Assembly (NCBI GenBank): GCA_022772735.1
Contig: JALEZD010000003.1
Span: 20,893 to 84,892 of the forward strand
DNA: 64,000 nucleotides
Source: Erysipelotrichaceae bacterium
GTDB lineage: Bacteria; Bacillota_I; Bacilli_A; Erysipelotrichales; Erysipelotrichaceae
Direction of reading: 5' to 3'
Below are positions 34,341 to 44,192 of the stretch, in pieces. The notes beneath the pieces are model-generated. The model did no database searches. It saw only the letters and a program-made list of their open reading frames with translations, and had not been told where the DNA came from. The position numbers were made by a program, and so were the translations under genes. Positions within the stretch are counted from its first letter, which is position 1. The number at the start of each line of letters is the position of its first letter.

Positions 34341-34952
34341 ATGAGTATGATGTATAATCAATATAGACCTGGATGGGTAGAGGTTATTTCAGGTTGTATG
34401 TTTGCAGGAAAAACGGAAGAATTAATAAGAAGAATAAAAGTTTTAGAGTTTGCTAAAAAAAATATTAAAGTATTTAAACCTGCAATAGATAATAGATATA
34501 GTAATACAAAAGTTGTTTCGCATGCAGGAAGTAGTGTTGAGGCTATAGTTATTGAAAAAGCTGAAGATATATTTGACTACATAGATGATAATACAGATGT
34601 TGTAGCAATTGATGAAGTGCAATTTTTTGATGAAGCAGTAACAGAGGTTTGTGATGTTTTAGCCAAACAAGGCAAAAGAGTAATGGTTGCAGGACTTGAT
34701 ACTGATTTTAGAGGAGAACCATTTGGAGTAATGCCTGTATTAATTACAGAAGCAGAGTTTGTTACAAAACTTACAGCAGTTTGTAATATATGTGGTTCAC
34801 CAGCAACTAGAACACAAAGGCTTGTGAATAATGAACCTGCAAGTTATGATGACGAAACTATTCTAGTTGGCGCAAGTGAATCATATGAGGCAAGATGTAG
34901 ACATTGCCATACAATTAAAAATAAAAAATCAATTTTAAAGAAAGGTATTTAG
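34341..34952 (+). CDS. tdk: thymidine kinase (type II)
   Basis: Salvages thymidine to dTMP. Walker A-like [15 protein letters not shown] at about residue 17, the acidic DEVQFFD near 90, and a lasso/zinc part with CNICG and CRHCH-type cysteines (about 148 to 190). AGGAG precedes the ATG. It is 203 residues long and starts the conserved tdk-prfA-prmC block. dTMP from it would feed Tmk (4702). Confidence 0.96.
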   Translation: MSMMYNQYRPGWVEVISGCMFAGKTEELIRRIKVLEFAKKNIKVFKPAIDNRYSNTKVVSHAGSSVEAIVIEKAEDIFDYIDDNTDVVAIDEVQFFDEAVTEVCDVLAKQGKRVMVAGLDTDFRGEPFGVMPVLITEAEFVTKLTAVCNICGSPATRTQRLVNNEPASYDDETILVGASESYEARCRHCHTIKNKKSILKKGI

Positions 34953-34953
34953 T

Positions 34954-36024
34954 ATGAATCCAATGATTGAAAAACTAGTTATCGCAAATGATAGATATCT
35001 AGAAATAAATGATTTAATGCTTAAAGATGAAATTATTAGTAATCCGAAAGAACTTACAAAACTGGCAAAAGAACAAGCTGGTATTAAACAGTTGGTTGAC
35101 GCATATGAAAAATATACAAATCTTCAAAGTAATATTGATCAAGCAAATATAATGCTTCAAGAAGATGATGCTGAACTTAGAGAAATGGCACAAATGGAAC
35201 TTGATGAAAGTGTCATAAAAATGGAAGAATTATTAAAAGATATTCAACTATTGTTAATTCCAAAAGATCCAAATGATGACCATAACGTAATTATGGAAAT
35301 TCGTGGTGGTGCTGGTGGAGATGAAGGAAATATTTTTGCTGGTGACTTATTTAGAATGTATTCAAGATATGCTGAAGGAAAAGGCTGGAAAGTTCAAGTT
35401 TTAGAAGCGAGTGAATCTGAAGCAGGAGGATTTACTCAAATTATTTTCTCAATTAAAGGAAATGATGTATATAAAGAATTAAAATTTGAATCTGGAGCGC
35501 ATAGAGTTCAAAGAGTACCAAAAACTGAAACACAGGGAAGAATTCATACTTCAACTGCAACAGTACTTTGTCAAGCTGAAGCAGAAGATGAAGATATAGA
35601 AATCTCTATGTCTGATTTAACAATTGAAACTCATAGAGCATCAGGTGCTGGTGGACAACATGTTAATAAGACAGATAGTGCAGTTAGAATTGTTCATATA
35701 CCAACAGGTATAACAGTAAATTGCCAAGATGGAAGAAGCCAAATTGAAAATAGAGAAACAGCACTTAGATTAATTAAAACTAGAGTAATGGAAGAATATC
35801 AAAGAATTAAAGATGAAGAAGCAGGAATTGAAAGACGAGCAAAAATTGGAACAGGTGATAGATCTGAAAAAATAAGAACTTACAATTATCCACAAAACAG
35901 AGTTACAGATCACAGAATTGGTTTGACTATCACTCAATTAGATAGAATTGTTGAAGGTAAACTTGATGATATTATTTCAGGTTTATTAGCTGAGGAACAA
36001 AAACAGAAATTAGAGAATAGTTAA
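34954..36024 (+). CDS. prfA: peptide chain release factor 1
   Basis: Recognises UAA/UAG stops. GAGGQHVN at about residue 230 holds the GGQ peptidyl-hydrolysis motif. The P-x-T anticodon-like tripeptide of RF1 is seen as VQRVPKTETQGRIHTS (P-K-T). RF2 would have SPF. Length is 356 residues. It begins one base after the tdk stop and is followed by its own modifying enzyme PrmC. Confidence 0.97.
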   Translation: MNPMIEKLVIANDRYLEINDLMLKDEIISNPKELTKLAKEQAGIKQLVDAYEKYTNLQSNIDQANIMLQEDDAELREMAQMELDESVIKMEELLKDIQLLLIPKDPNDDHNVIMEIRGGAGGDEGNIFAGDLFRMYSRYAEGKGWKVQVLEASESEAGGFTQIIFSIKGNDVYKELKFESGAHRVQRVPKTETQGRIHTSTATVLCQAEAEDEDIEISMSDLTIETHRASGAGGQHVNKTDSAVRIVHIPTGITVNCQDGRSQIENRETALRLIKTRVMEEYQRIKDEEAGIERRAKIGTGDRSEKIRTYNYPQNRVTDHRIGLTITQLDRIVEGKLDDIISGLLAEEQKQKLENS

Positions 36025-36025
36025 A

Positions 36026-36874
36026 ATGACATTTAGAGAGCTAGTAATTAAATATAAAAAACTTTGTGTTGAAAAAAATGTTCCTGAAGAAACAGTTATG
36101 GTATATTTGGTTGAATTATCTCAAAGAGATAGTTATAACTTATATATGAATTTTGAAAATGAAGTTCCACAAACACTTTTAAATGAGTTTGAAAAAGGAA
36201 TGAGTAGAGTTTTAGAACACGAACCAGTTCAACATGTTCTTGGATATTCATGGTTTTATGGCTATAAATTTGTTGTGAATCCTAATGTGTTAATTCCAAG
36301 AGTCGAAACTGAAGAACTTGTATCATATATTTTAAGTAGAATGGATGAGTTTTTTAATGGGAATAGTAAACTTACTGCATGTGATATTGGAACAGGTTCT
36401 GGTGCACTTGCTATATCATTAAAAAAAGAAGAAGACAGTTTAAATATGTATGCAAGTGATATTAGTGAAGAAGCATTATCTATTGCAAAATTAAATGCTA
36501 AAAATAATAATGCAGATATTAAATTCTTATCTGGTGATATGTTACAGCCATTTATTGATAATAAAATAAATCTAGATATATTAATATGTAATCCACCATA
36601 TATACCAAATAATGAAGTTTTAGAAGATTTTGTATTTGAACATGAGCCACATGTAGCACTTTTTGGTGGAGAAGATGGTTTAAAATTTTATAGAGAAATT
36701 TTTAAAAATTGCAAAAAAATACTTAATAAAAAAAGTTTTATGGCTTTTGAAATAGGTTATAATCAAAAAGAAGCACTCAAAGATTTATTAAATGAATATT
36801 TACCAAATACAAAATTTGAATTTATTAAAGATATAAATAATAAAAATAGAATGTTATTTGTTTATTTTGATTAA
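36026..36874 (+). CDS. prmC: release factor glutamine methyltransferase
   Basis: Methylates the Gln of the GGQ motif of release factors. The C-terminal Rossmann domain has the SAM motif CDIGTGSGALAIS (about residue 127) and the catalytic NPPYIP (about residue 191). The N-terminal helical RF-binding part includes QHVLGYSWFYGYKF and VLIPRVETEEL. Length is 282 residues. It is one base after prfA and ends in a terminator. Confidence 0.96.
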   Translation: MTFRELVIKYKKLCVEKNVPEETVMVYLVELSQRDSYNLYMNFENEVPQTLLNEFEKGMSRVLEHEPVQHVLGYSWFYGYKFVVNPNVLIPRVETEELVSYILSRMDEFFNGNSKLTACDIGTGSGALAISLKKEEDSLNMYASDISEEALSIAKLNAKNNNADIKFLSGDMLQPFIDNKINLDILICNPPYIPNNEVLEDFVFEHEPHVALFGGEDGLKFYREIFKNCKKILNKKSFMAFEIGYNQKEALKDLLNEYLPNTKFEFIKDINNKNRMLFVYFD

Positions 36875-36890
36875 GGGCATAAGCCCTTTT
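36873..36890 (+). terminator. terminator after prmC
   Basis: AAGGGC/GCCCTT with ATAA loop and a T run, starting in the stop codon. Confidence 0.85.
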
Positions 36891-36988
36891 TAAATTAAAA
36901 AATAAATACTATATATAGTAATGGCGGTTATAAATTGAGTGTTAATTTTCATTTTAAAAATGCTATACTAGACAAGTGAGGGAAACAT

Positions 36989-37750
36989 ATGAATCAAAAT
37001 GATAAAATACTTCATTTAGCTACTTTAACAGGATATTATGTACTTTGTTGTGGTGGAGAAACTTATAGAGTAGAAGATACAATTTGTAGAATACTGTCAA
37101 ATTATAAAATGGAAAATGTTAATGCATTTACGTCACCAACGGTGGTAATTGCATCATGTATGTATGAAGGAAAAACATATACAAAAGTACTTAGAGTTAA
37201 TGATAGAAGTGCTGATATGGATATGATGGATAAACTTAATCAACTATCTAGAGATTCAAAAGACATTGATGTTGATGAATTTGAAAGACGATTAAACAAA
37301 ATAATACTTTCTGAAAATAAAGAGGATATTAAAACTGTTTTATTTGCTGGATTAGTTGCTTTTGGATTTACACTATTTTTTAAAGGGAGTATCATTGATT
37401 CTATGTGTTCATTTTTGCTAGGTTCTATTGTAAAAATTCTTATTATCTTCCTTAAGAAAAAAGAAATAAACAACTTTATGATTACCCTTGTTGCTTCTTT
37501 TATGATAACTATTTCCTCATTATTTTTAAAAAGTAATAATTTAATTGCAAGTAAAGATATAGTAATAATAGGTACAATAATGTTACTAGTACCAGGTTTG
37601 GCAATCACAAATGCTATTAAAGATTTTTTATCAAATGATTTAGTAAGTGGTACAACTCGTGCAATGGAAGCATTCATAATCGCAATATTTGTTGCGGTTG
37701 GGAGTGGATTAGCATTAACATTTTGGATTAAACTTGGTGGATTAATATGA
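36989..37750 (+). CDS. threonine/serine exporter ThrE-type, large subunit
   Basis: A 253-residue protein matching the ThrE N-terminal family (DUF1212). The cytosolic first half has CCGGETYRVEDTICRI and TSPTVVIAS, and the second half has about five membrane segments. In Corynebacterium ThrE exports threonine and serine. In many Firmicutes it is split into two genes, as here. GTGAGGGAAAC lies before the ATG, and the stop overlaps the next gene (ATGA). The true substrate is inferred from the family only. Confidence 0.88.
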   Translation: MNQNDKILHLATLTGYYVLCCGGETYRVEDTICRILSNYKMENVNAFTSPTVVIASCMYEGKTYTKVLRVNDRSADMDMMDKLNQLSRDSKDIDVDEFERRLNKIILSENKEDIKTVLFAGLVAFGFTLFFKGSIIDSMCSFLLGSIVKILIIFLKKKEINNFMITLVASFMITISSLFLKSNNLIASKDIVIIGTIMLLVPGLAITNAIKDFLSNDLVSGTTRAMEAFIIAIFVAVGSGLALTFWIKLGGLI

Positions 37751-38169
37751 TACTTAGACTATTAGGAGCATTTATTGCAGCATATGGATTTGGATATATT
37801 TATAATATCAAGGGAAAAAAATTAACTTATGTTTCTATTGGTGGTTTATTAGGAGCATTTATTTACGAAATGTGTATAGTTTTTAATATTAGTGAGTTTG
37901 CATCATTACTTTTAAGTTCAATTGGAATATCGTTGTATGCTGAAATAATGGCAAGATATTTGAAAACACCAGTTACAGGCTTCATATTAATTGCATTAAT
38001 AATTTTAGTGCCAGGTGGAGGTATGTATTACACCATGCTATATGCATTATCATCAAACATAGATATGTCAATACTAGTAGGTATTGATACTCTTGCAAAG
38101 GCAGGATGTTTAGCATTAGGAGCAATAATTGTTTCAAGTGTAAAAAAATTATTTATTAAAAAAATATAA
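37747..38169 (+). CDS. threonine/serine exporter ThrE-type, small subunit
   Basis: A 140-residue membrane protein of the ThrE_2 (DUF3815) family with four to five segments. It has GFIYNIKGKKL-like residues near the start and the VPGGGMYYTML motif near residue 95. It overlaps the large-subunit gene by four bases, so the two are made together and probably form one exporter. Confidence 0.87.
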   Translation: MILRLLGAFIAAYGFGYIYNIKGKKLTYVSIGGLLGAFIYEMCIVFNISEFASLLLSSIGISLYAEIMARYLKTPVTGFILIALIILVPGGGMYYTMLYALSSNIDMSILVGIDTLAKAGCLALGAIIVSSVKKLFIKKI

Positions 38170-38194
38170 CCAGAGAAATTTGGTTATATTTTTA
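38162..38194. terminator. bidirectional terminator
   Basis: TATAACCA/TGGTTATA with an 8-base loop and A/T runs on either side, between convergent genes. Confidence 0.8.
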
Positions 38195-38818
38195 GTTGCT
38201 TAATGATTTTACTACTTGTTTTAAATTTGATAGTCTATATGAATTTCTTAGTAATGTGTATAAACCTATTCCAAGGGTTGAAAAGAATACTGACATAAAT
38301 ATATGCGAACTAATTCCTAGTGAATCAAGCAGTGCGATGTTGAATATAGATACAAATGCAGATATTACCATTGCGAATATACCGAAAATGTTTTTCTTTT
38401 TTCTTTCCTCATATAATTTTTCTAAATTCATTTTATCAATATATGAAACTCTATGCCCAAATAATTTGTTAAATTGAGTTTTATATTTTTTTAAAGATAT
38501 AAACATAGAAACTATTGAAACAAATAAGCATAATAAAAATGCAAATGGAGCTATAAATTCAAAAATTGTATTTTCTAAAAATAATAAACCTATAAAAAGT
38601 GGCAAAAAACTAAATAATATACCTGATATACCAAGAGCTGATTTATCAGATTCTTTATCAGCAATATCTATCTCTTTAGCAAGTTGTTCTATCTTTATGT
38701 GTGGATCATAAGTTTTTCTCAGGTTGTTTTTACTGCTTGTATCTTTTTCTATTTCATCAAGCGCATTTATTAGTGCACTACTATCAATTAATTCTTCTGC
38801 TTCATATATTTTATTCAT
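38192..38818 (-). CDS. membrane protein of unknown function
   Basis: A 208-residue protein. The soluble N-terminal 60 residues are rich in charged amino acids, followed by two membrane segments (about 62-105), a charged loop (about 107-145, with RVSYIDKMNLEKLYEERKKK) and two more segments. No family is recognised. The minus-strand ribosome site AGAGGTATATC lies before the ATG at a proper distance. It stands alone between a shared terminator and tsaC, with which it is divergent. Confidence 0.7.
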   Translation of the reverse strand: MNKIYEAEELIDSSALINALDEIEKDTSSKNNLRKTYDPHIKIEQLAKEIDIADKESDKSALGISGILFSFLPLFIGLLFLENTIFEFIAPFAFLLCLFVSIVSMFISLKKYKTQFNKLFGHRVSYIDKMNLEKLYEERKKKNIFGIFAMVISAFVSIFNIALLDSLGISSHIFMSVFFSTLGIGLYTLLRNSYRLSNLKQVVKSLSN

Positions 38819-38902
38819 TTGATATACCTCTAATATTGTTACCTTAATCTAAATAATATCATAAATTATATCACTATGATAAACTTAAATTAGGTGATTA
38901 AA

Positions 38903-39481
38903 ATGATTATTGAAAAAAAGGATTACAAGTATGCAGTTGATGTTTTAAAAAAAGATGGAATAATTGCTTATCCAACAGATACAGTTTATGGTTTAGCAAT
39001 ACGATATAACTCAAATAAAGCTTTGGAAAATTTGATTAATAGAAAAAAACGACCAAAAGAAAAATCATTTCCTATTATGGTTAGTAATTTAAAAATGTTA
39101 AAAAAAGTTGCAATTGTAAATGAAAGAAGTGAAGAGATAATTAATAGATTGATGCCAGGAGCATTAACAGTTGTTTTGAATAAAAATGATGAGACAGGGA
39201 CAATTGCGATAAGAATGGCTCATGAAGAAACATTAAAGAAAATTATTGAAGAACTTAATGAACCAATATATTTGACAAGTGCTAATTTATCAAATTATCC
39301 AACATGCAATTCCCCAGATGAGATTGTTATGTATAATTTGGCAGATGTTATTGTGAATGGTGAAACAAAAGAGGGAATAGCAAGTACAATTGTTGATTTA
39401 ACAGGTGATGATATTAAAATTTTAAGACAAGGACCAATAAGTTTAGATGATATTTTAAATAAGGAGAATAAAAATGGATAA
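38903..39481 (+). CDS. tsaC: L-threonylcarbamoyladenylate synthase (TsaC/Sua5 family)
   Basis: Makes threonylcarbamoyl-AMP for the t6A tRNA modification. The YrdC signature is present: [14 protein letters not shown] at about residue 17, [12 protein letters not shown] (about 50), and SANLSNYPT (about 130). At 192 residues it lacks the extra Sua5 domain. The ATG at 38903 follows AGGTGA; the GTG nine bases earlier is part of that site. It overlaps glyA by eight bases. Confidence 0.95.
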   Translation: MIIEKKDYKYAVDVLKKDGIIAYPTDTVYGLAIRYNSNKALENLINRKKRPKEKSFPIMVSNLKMLKKVAIVNERSEEIINRLMPGALTVVLNKNDETGTIAIRMAHEETLKKIIEELNEPIYLTSANLSNYPTCNSPDEIVMYNLADVIVNGETKEGIASTIVDLTGDDIKILRQGPISLDDILNKENKNG

Positions 39482-40691
39482 ACAATTATTAGATGCAATA
39501 AAACAAGAAGAATATAGACAAAAAAACAATATTGAGCTTATCGCATCAGAAAACTTCGTTTCAAAGGATGTTTTAGAGGCTGCAGGAAGTATACTTACAA
39601 ATAAATATGCAGAAGGATATCCAAATAAAAGGTATTATGGCGGATGTGAAATGGTGGATATTGTTGAAACTCTAGCAATAGAAAGAGCTAAACAAATTTT
39701 TGGTGCAGAACATGCGAATGTTCAACCACATTCAGGTTCTCAAGCAAATATGGCTGTATATATGTCTGTATTAAAACCCAATGACAAAATAATGGGTATG
39801 GATTTAAATTCTGGCGGGCATTTAACACATGGATTTTCTATGAACTTTAGTGGACAACTTTATAATGTTGTATCATATGGTGTAAATAAAGATACAGAAA
39901 TGCTTGATTATGATGAAATATTAAAGCTTGCAAAAATAGAAAAACCAAAAATGATTGTTGTTGGAGCAAGTGCTTATTCAAGAGAAATAGATTTTAAAAA
40001 ATTTAGAGAAATTTGTGATGAAGTTCAAGCATATTTGATGGTGGATATGGCACATATAGCAGGGCTTGTTGCGGCAAAATTGCATAATAATCCAGTTGTT
40101 TATGCAGATTTTGTGACCAGCACAACCCATAAAACTTTAAGAGGTCCTCGTGGTGGTTTGATTTTGTGTAAAAAAGAATATGCCAATATTATTGATAAAA
40201 CTGTATTTCCTGGAATACAGGGTGGTCCATTAATGCATATTATTGCAGCAAAAGCAGCTTGTTTCTATGAAGTTTTACAACCTGAATTTAAAGAATATGC
40301 AAGTAATATAATAAAAAACTGTAAAGCACTTGGAGAGTCTTTAAAGGAAGAAGGATTTAGACTTGTAAGTGGAGGAAGTGATAATCACTTAATAAATGTA
40401 GATGTTAAATCTTCTATTAATATGACAGGAAAAACTGCTGAAAAACTCTTAGATGAAGTTAATATTACTTGTAATAAAAATACAATTCCATATGATAGTG
40501 AAAAACCTTTTACAGCAAGTGGTATAAGACTAGGAAGTGCTGCAATGACTACTAAGGGATTTAATGAAGAAGAATTTAAACTTATTGGTAAACTAATAAG
40601 CAAGGTTTTAAAAAATCCTGATGATGAAAATATTAAAGCTCAAGTAAAAGAAGAAGTTAAAAATCTTGTTGAAAAACATCCTTTTTACTAG
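39474..40691 (+). CDS. glyA: serine hydroxymethyltransferase
   Basis: A PLP enzyme converting serine to glycine and loading tetrahydrofolate with a one-carbon unit, feeding FolD (21013). The PLP-lysine motif [14 protein letters not shown] is at about residue 220. [12 protein letters not shown] and [15 protein letters not shown] are near the N terminus. Length, 405 residues, is usual. The order tsaC-glyA-upp-atp is conserved in Firmicutes. Confidence 0.98.
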   Translation: MDKQLLDAIKQEEYRQKNNIELIASENFVSKDVLEAAGSILTNKYAEGYPNKRYYGGCEMVDIVETLAIERAKQIFGAEHANVQPHSGSQANMAVYMSVLKPNDKIMGMDLNSGGHLTHGFSMNFSGQLYNVVSYGVNKDTEMLDYDEILKLAKIEKPKMIVVGASAYSREIDFKKFREICDEVQAYLMVDMAHIAGLVAAKLHNNPVVYADFVTSTTHKTLRGPRGGLILCKKEYANIIDKTVFPGIQGGPLMHIIAAKAACFYEVLQPEFKEYASNIIKNCKALGESLKEEGFRLVSGGSDNHLINVDVKSSINMTGKTAEKLLDEVNITCNKNTIPYDSEKPFTASGIRLGSAAMTTKGFNEEEFKLIGKLISKVLKNPDDENIKAQVKEEVKNLVEKHPFY

Positions 40692-40720
40692 AATCAAAAT
40701 TTACATAACAAAATAACAAA

Positions 40721-40748
40721 AAAGCCTGTCAATATGACAGGTTTTTTT
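40721..40748 (+). terminator. terminator after glyA
   Basis: CCTGTC/GACAGG with loop AATAT, followed by seven T. Confidence 0.88.
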
Positions 40749-40917
40749 GATTTATGTTAGGATAAAATCCTTTAAAGAGGGAAGTTTATTAAGTGTGTGT
40801 GATGGGATCCCTCATGCAATATTTTTTATTTATACATATGTAGTACAAATAAAAGGCTAAAATATTACACTATCTAAAATATCATACTTATCAGTTAGCG
40901 TCAACTAACATTTTTTT
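40749..40917 (+). other. structured intergenic region upstream of upp, possible leader or small RNA
   Basis: This stretch has no gene. It holds paired arms GAGGGA (40777-40782) and TCCCTC (40808-40813), with a GGGATCCC palindrome in the second arm. A terminator-like hairpin follows: GTTAG (40894-40898) and CTAAC (40905-40909), then seven T (40911-40917). It could be an RNA that ends at 40917, but no convincing promoter was found. The PyrR-binding consensus was not recognised. Confidence 0.35.
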
Positions 40918-40984
40918 AGTTTATTTGTTTTTTGTCATTGTGAATTAAATAATTTTAAGGAATACACTTCATGTAGTACAAATA
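40838..40984 (+). repeat. 14-bp direct repeats flanking the upp promoter region
   Basis: ATGTAGTACAAATA occurs at 40838-40851 and 40971-40984. Each contains TGTAGTACA, an inverted repeat around a central G. The second copy ends five bases before a TATAAT (40989-40994), where a repressor would overlap the promoter. Confidence 0.5.
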
Positions 40985-40988
40985 GTGG

Positions 40989-40994
40989 TATAAT
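40989..40994 (+). promoter_or_regulatory. -10 box of the upp-atp operon
   Basis: A consensus TATAAT lies 30 bases before the upp ATG. The -35 region is weak and overlaps the second 14-bp repeat. Confidence 0.5.
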
Positions 40995-41023
40995 GTTTTA
41001 GATATGAAAGGATAAAATAATAT

Positions 41024-41644
41024 ATGTTAAATGTACTTAATCACCCACTAATTACTCATAAATTAGCTCATATGAGAGATAAAAACACAGGGACAAAGGA
41101 TTTTAGACAAAATCTAGATGAGATTGCTGGACTTATGGCTTATGAGGTTTGTAGAGATTTACCTACAATGAAAACTGTTGTAGAAACTCCAATTGGACCA
41201 TGTGATACTTATGTTTTATCAAAGGATATTGTTTTAGTACCTATTTTGCGTGCTGGTCTTGGACTTGTTAATGGAATAACTGATTTAATTCCTACTGCAA
41301 AAGTTGGTTTTATAGGGCTATACAGAGATGAAGAGACATTAGAACCACACGAATATTTTGTTAAAATGCCAAGCAATATTAATGATGCAGTTAACTTGGT
41401 TTTAGATCCAATGCTTGCGACTGGAGGAAGTGCTGTTGCGGCTATTGATTTACTTAAAAAAAGAGGCGCAAGAAATATTAAACTTGTTTGTCTAGTTGCT
41501 GCACCAGAAGGAGTAAAAGCTGTTGTTGATAAACATCCAGATGTAGATATTTATTTAGCTGCACTTGATGATAAATTAAATGAAAAAGGTTATATTGTTC
41601 CAGGACTTGGAGATGCTGGGGATAGAATTTTTGGAACAAAATAG
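41024..41644 (+). CDS. upp: uracil phosphoribosyltransferase
   Basis: Salvages uracil to UMP. It carries [13 protein letters not shown] at about residue 72, the PRPP loop [10 protein letters not shown] at about residue 128, and [12 protein letters not shown] at the C terminus. It is 206 residues long. The next gene starts directly after its stop codon, so it heads the ATP synthase operon, an arrangement known in several Firmicutes. Confidence 0.97.
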   Translation: MLNVLNHPLITHKLAHMRDKNTGTKDFRQNLDEIAGLMAYEVCRDLPTMKTVVETPIGPCDTYVLSKDIVLVPILRAGLGLVNGITDLIPTAKVGFIGLYRDEETLEPHEYFVKMPSNINDAVNLVLDPMLATGGSAVAAIDLLKKRGARNIKLVCLVAAPEGVKAVVDKHPDVDIYLAALDDKLNEKGYIVPGLGDAGDRIFGTK

Positions 41645-41818
41645 ATGAGTAAAACTACTTTAAAGTTTGTAAGTAGAATAGTTTTAGGACTTGTCATAGC
41701 GATATTTTTAGGTAGATATTTAGATGATGAATTTAATACAACACCTTTAATTATGCTCGTTATGATAATTTATGTAATTGTAGGAAGTTTATATATATTA
41801 ATTAAGGAAGAGAAATGA
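41645..41818 (+). CDS. atpZ: AtpZ-like small membrane protein
   Basis: A 57-residue gene: MSKTTLKFVSRIVLGLVIAI, then LGRYLDDEFNTTPL and a second hydrophobic stretch ending ILIKEEK. Two membrane segments and the GRYLDD-type loop match the ATPase_gene1/AtpZ family, which in some bacteria acts with AtpI in c-ring assembly or ion transport. It starts right after the upp stop and overlaps atpI (ATGA). The position at the head of the atp operon supports the call. Confidence 0.75.
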   Translation: MSKTTLKFVSRIVLGLVIAIFLGRYLDDEFNTTPLIMLVMIIYVIVGSLYILIKEEK

Positions 41819-42177
41819 GTGAAAAAGAGATTTATAAAAAGGTAATTTTATACGGGTTATTACTTAGTGTGATTTTGTCTTTGATTTTATATTTGATTTT
41901 AAAAGATATATCAATTATTAAAGGTATTTTTTTAGGAGTTTTTGCTAGAATTATAGGTTTTGTTGCAATAATTATTAATTCATTCTCAATATTATCTGAT
42001 AGTAAAAATGCGTATAAATCTGTTGTTGGTTATTTTGTAAGACTAGTTTTTTATGGATTGGTAGTTGTTTTAGCAATAAAAATTAATATTAATATAATTG
42101 GTTTACTTATAGGACTTTCTATAATTAATGTTGTCTTATATTTAACTCAGATGACACTTTTGAAAGGAGGCAAGTAG
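41815..42177 (+). CDS. atpI: ATP synthase subunit I
   Basis: A 120-residue membrane protein with four segments, matching the AtpI family in size, layout and position before atpB. AtpI helps assemble the c ring in some species. Sequence conservation in this family is low, so the call leans on context. It overlaps atpZ by four bases and atpB by one. Confidence 0.78.
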   Translation: MSEKEIYKKVILYGLLLSVILSLILYLILKDISIIKGIFLGVFARIIGFVAIIINSFSILSDSKNAYKSVVGYFVRLVFYGLVVVLAIKININIIGLLIGLSIINVVLYLTQMTLLKGGK

Positions 42178-42869
42178 TGGAAGGTAGTATAGTTGTTAAG
42201 ATTGGAAGTTTAATAATAGATATACATGCAAGTATTATTAACTGGTTAATGGTAAGTTTATTTACTACTTTATTACTTGTATTTGTAGGCAATAAATTTA
42301 AAAAAGCTGATGTAACAAAAGCACCCAAAGGAATAGTTTTAGTATTTGAAGAAATTGCAAAAGTAACTTTAAATGTTGTAAAAGGCAATTTAAAAGAAAA
42401 AACATGGAAATATATACCACTTTTTGGAACAACAATGATGGTCATGTTGATTTCAAATTTACTTGGATTAATAGGACTTCAACCGCCAACATCAAATTTA
42501 AGTGTTAATGCAACATTATCAATAATGATGTTTATACTTATTCAATTTAGTGATATTAAATTACATGGTATCATTGGTAAATTAAAGGCTTGGGCTAGTC
42601 CAATGGTAATATTATTTCCATTAAATGTGATTGGGGATTTGGCACTTCCAGTATCACTAACATTGAGACTTTTTGGAAATATGCTTGGTGGAAGCGTAAT
42701 TATTGCACTAATTTATTTGATATTAAAATCATTAATGCCATTTAGTTTTGTAGGATATGCAATAACACCATTTTTACACATGTATTTTGATGTGTTTACT
42801 GCTTTTATGCAAACGTATATTTATTATACATTAGCTTCATTCTTTCTTGGTGGAGCAATTGAAGAATAG
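42177..42869 (+). CDS. atpB: ATP synthase F0 subunit a
   Basis: The ion-channel subunit. The essential Arg is in LPVSLTLRLFGNMLGG (about residue 165). Five to six membrane segments are seen over 230 residues. The start is a GTG that shares a base with the atpI stop and follows AAGGAGG. It works with the c ring (42888) to move ions through F0. Confidence 0.95.
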   Translation: MEGSIVVKIGSLIIDIHASIINWLMVSLFTTLLLVFVGNKFKKADVTKAPKGIVLVFEEIAKVTLNVVKGNLKEKTWKYIPLFGTTMMVMLISNLLGLIGLQPPTSNLSVNATLSIMMFILIQFSDIKLHGIIGKLKAWASPMVILFPLNVIGDLALPVSLTLRLFGNMLGGSVIIALIYLILKSLMPFSFVGYAITPFLHMYFDVFTAFMQTYIYYTLASFFLGGAIEE

Positions 42870-43133
<264 letters not shown>

Positions 43134-43156
43134 TAACTAAACAAGGAGATTATATA

Positions 43157-43663
43157 GTGATTAATATAGAAAATTATTTACGTTTAAATATTACTGATAT
43201 GATCCTTGTATTAATTTCTACTATTTTAATGGTATTTATAACTAAGAAGTATTTTTGGAATTATGTTAAAGAATACTTTGAAAAAAGAGAGAAACTCATT
43301 CAAGATGAAATAAATAGGGCAAAACAAAATGAAGAAGAAAGTAAAAAGTTTTTAGATGAAGCTAAATTGAAATTGGATGATGTTCAAAAACAAGCAGAAG
43401 AAATTATGGAGAAGGTTCAATCAGAATCAAGAAAAGAAGCTGATTTAATAATTGTCCAAGCTAAATTAGAAGCTCAAAGACAAAAAGAAAAGGCTAGAGA
43501 AGAAATAAATAAAGAAATAAATGATGTAAGAGAAGAAATGAAAGAAGAAATGAGTGTTATTGCACTAAATGTTGCAAAAAAACTTATTCAAAAAGATAGT
43601 GATGAAGAAGTCGCAAAAAGGTATGTAGAGGAATTTATTAATCAAGCTGGAGAAAAGTTATGA
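43157..43663 (+). CDS. atpF: ATP synthase F0 subunit b
   Basis: One N-terminal membrane segment (ITDMILVLISTILMVFI) is followed by a long charged coiled coil rich in Lys and Glu, the peripheral stalk. It is 168 residues long. The start is a GTG after AAGGAG. It overlaps atpH by four bases. Confidence 0.94.
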   Translation: MINIENYLRLNITDMILVLISTILMVFITKKYFWNYVKEYFEKREKLIQDEINRAKQNEEESKKFLDEAKLKLDDVQKQAEEIMEKVQSESRKEADLIIVQAKLEAQRQKEKAREEINKEINDVREEMKEEMSVIALNVAKKLIQKDSDEEVAKRYVEEFINQAGEKL

Positions 43664-44175
43664 GCAGTTTAGTAAGTAGTTATACATCTGCATTATTTAA
43701 TGTTTTAGATAAACAAGAATTAGATGATGCTAGAAATAATCTAAATAGTTTTGTGTATGAGTACAAAAATAATGCTGCAAGTAAACTATTTAATAATCCA
43801 AATATTTTAAAAGGCGATAAAAAGAAAATAATAGATGAGATTTTTAATAATTCTAAATTAGGTATTTTTTTGAAAGTTCTTGTTGATAATAACCGTTTTA
43901 ATTTAGTTGAGGATATTAGTAAAGAGTTTAACTCTATAGTTAATGAAGAATTAAAGATAGAAGAATGTATTTTACAAACTGCAATTAAACTTGATGATGA
44001 AAGTTTAAATAAAATAAGAATGATTTTAGAAAAAAAGTTGAATAAAAAGGTTGTTATTAATGAAAAAATAGATAAAAATCTGATTGCTGGAATAAAAGTT
44101 ATTTTAAAAGATGAAATAATAGATAATTCTATTGAAACCAAACTTAATAATATAAAAAATAGTATTTTAGGTTAA
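43660..44175 (+). CDS. atpH: ATP synthase F1 subunit delta
   Basis: A 171-residue stalk protein with the OSCP/delta pattern: an N-terminal helical part ([20 protein letters not shown]) and a C-terminal region with [21 protein letters not shown]. It links subunit b to the alpha/beta head. It is placed between atpF and atpA as usual. Confidence 0.93.
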   Translation: MSSLVSSYTSALFNVLDKQELDDARNNLNSFVYEYKNNAASKLFNNPNILKGDKKKIIDEIFNNSKLGIFLKVLVDNNRFNLVEDISKEFNSIVNEELKIEECILQTAIKLDDESLNKIRMILEKKLNKKVVINEKIDKNLIAGIKVILKDEIIDNSIETKLNNIKNSILG

Positions 44176-44192
44176 GTAAAGGAGGTAAAATA

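Noticed and set aside
40749..40820. PyrR attenuator before upp
   Set aside because: The PyrR-binding consensus is not present, and the paired arms have a long loop without a proper terminator at that point.
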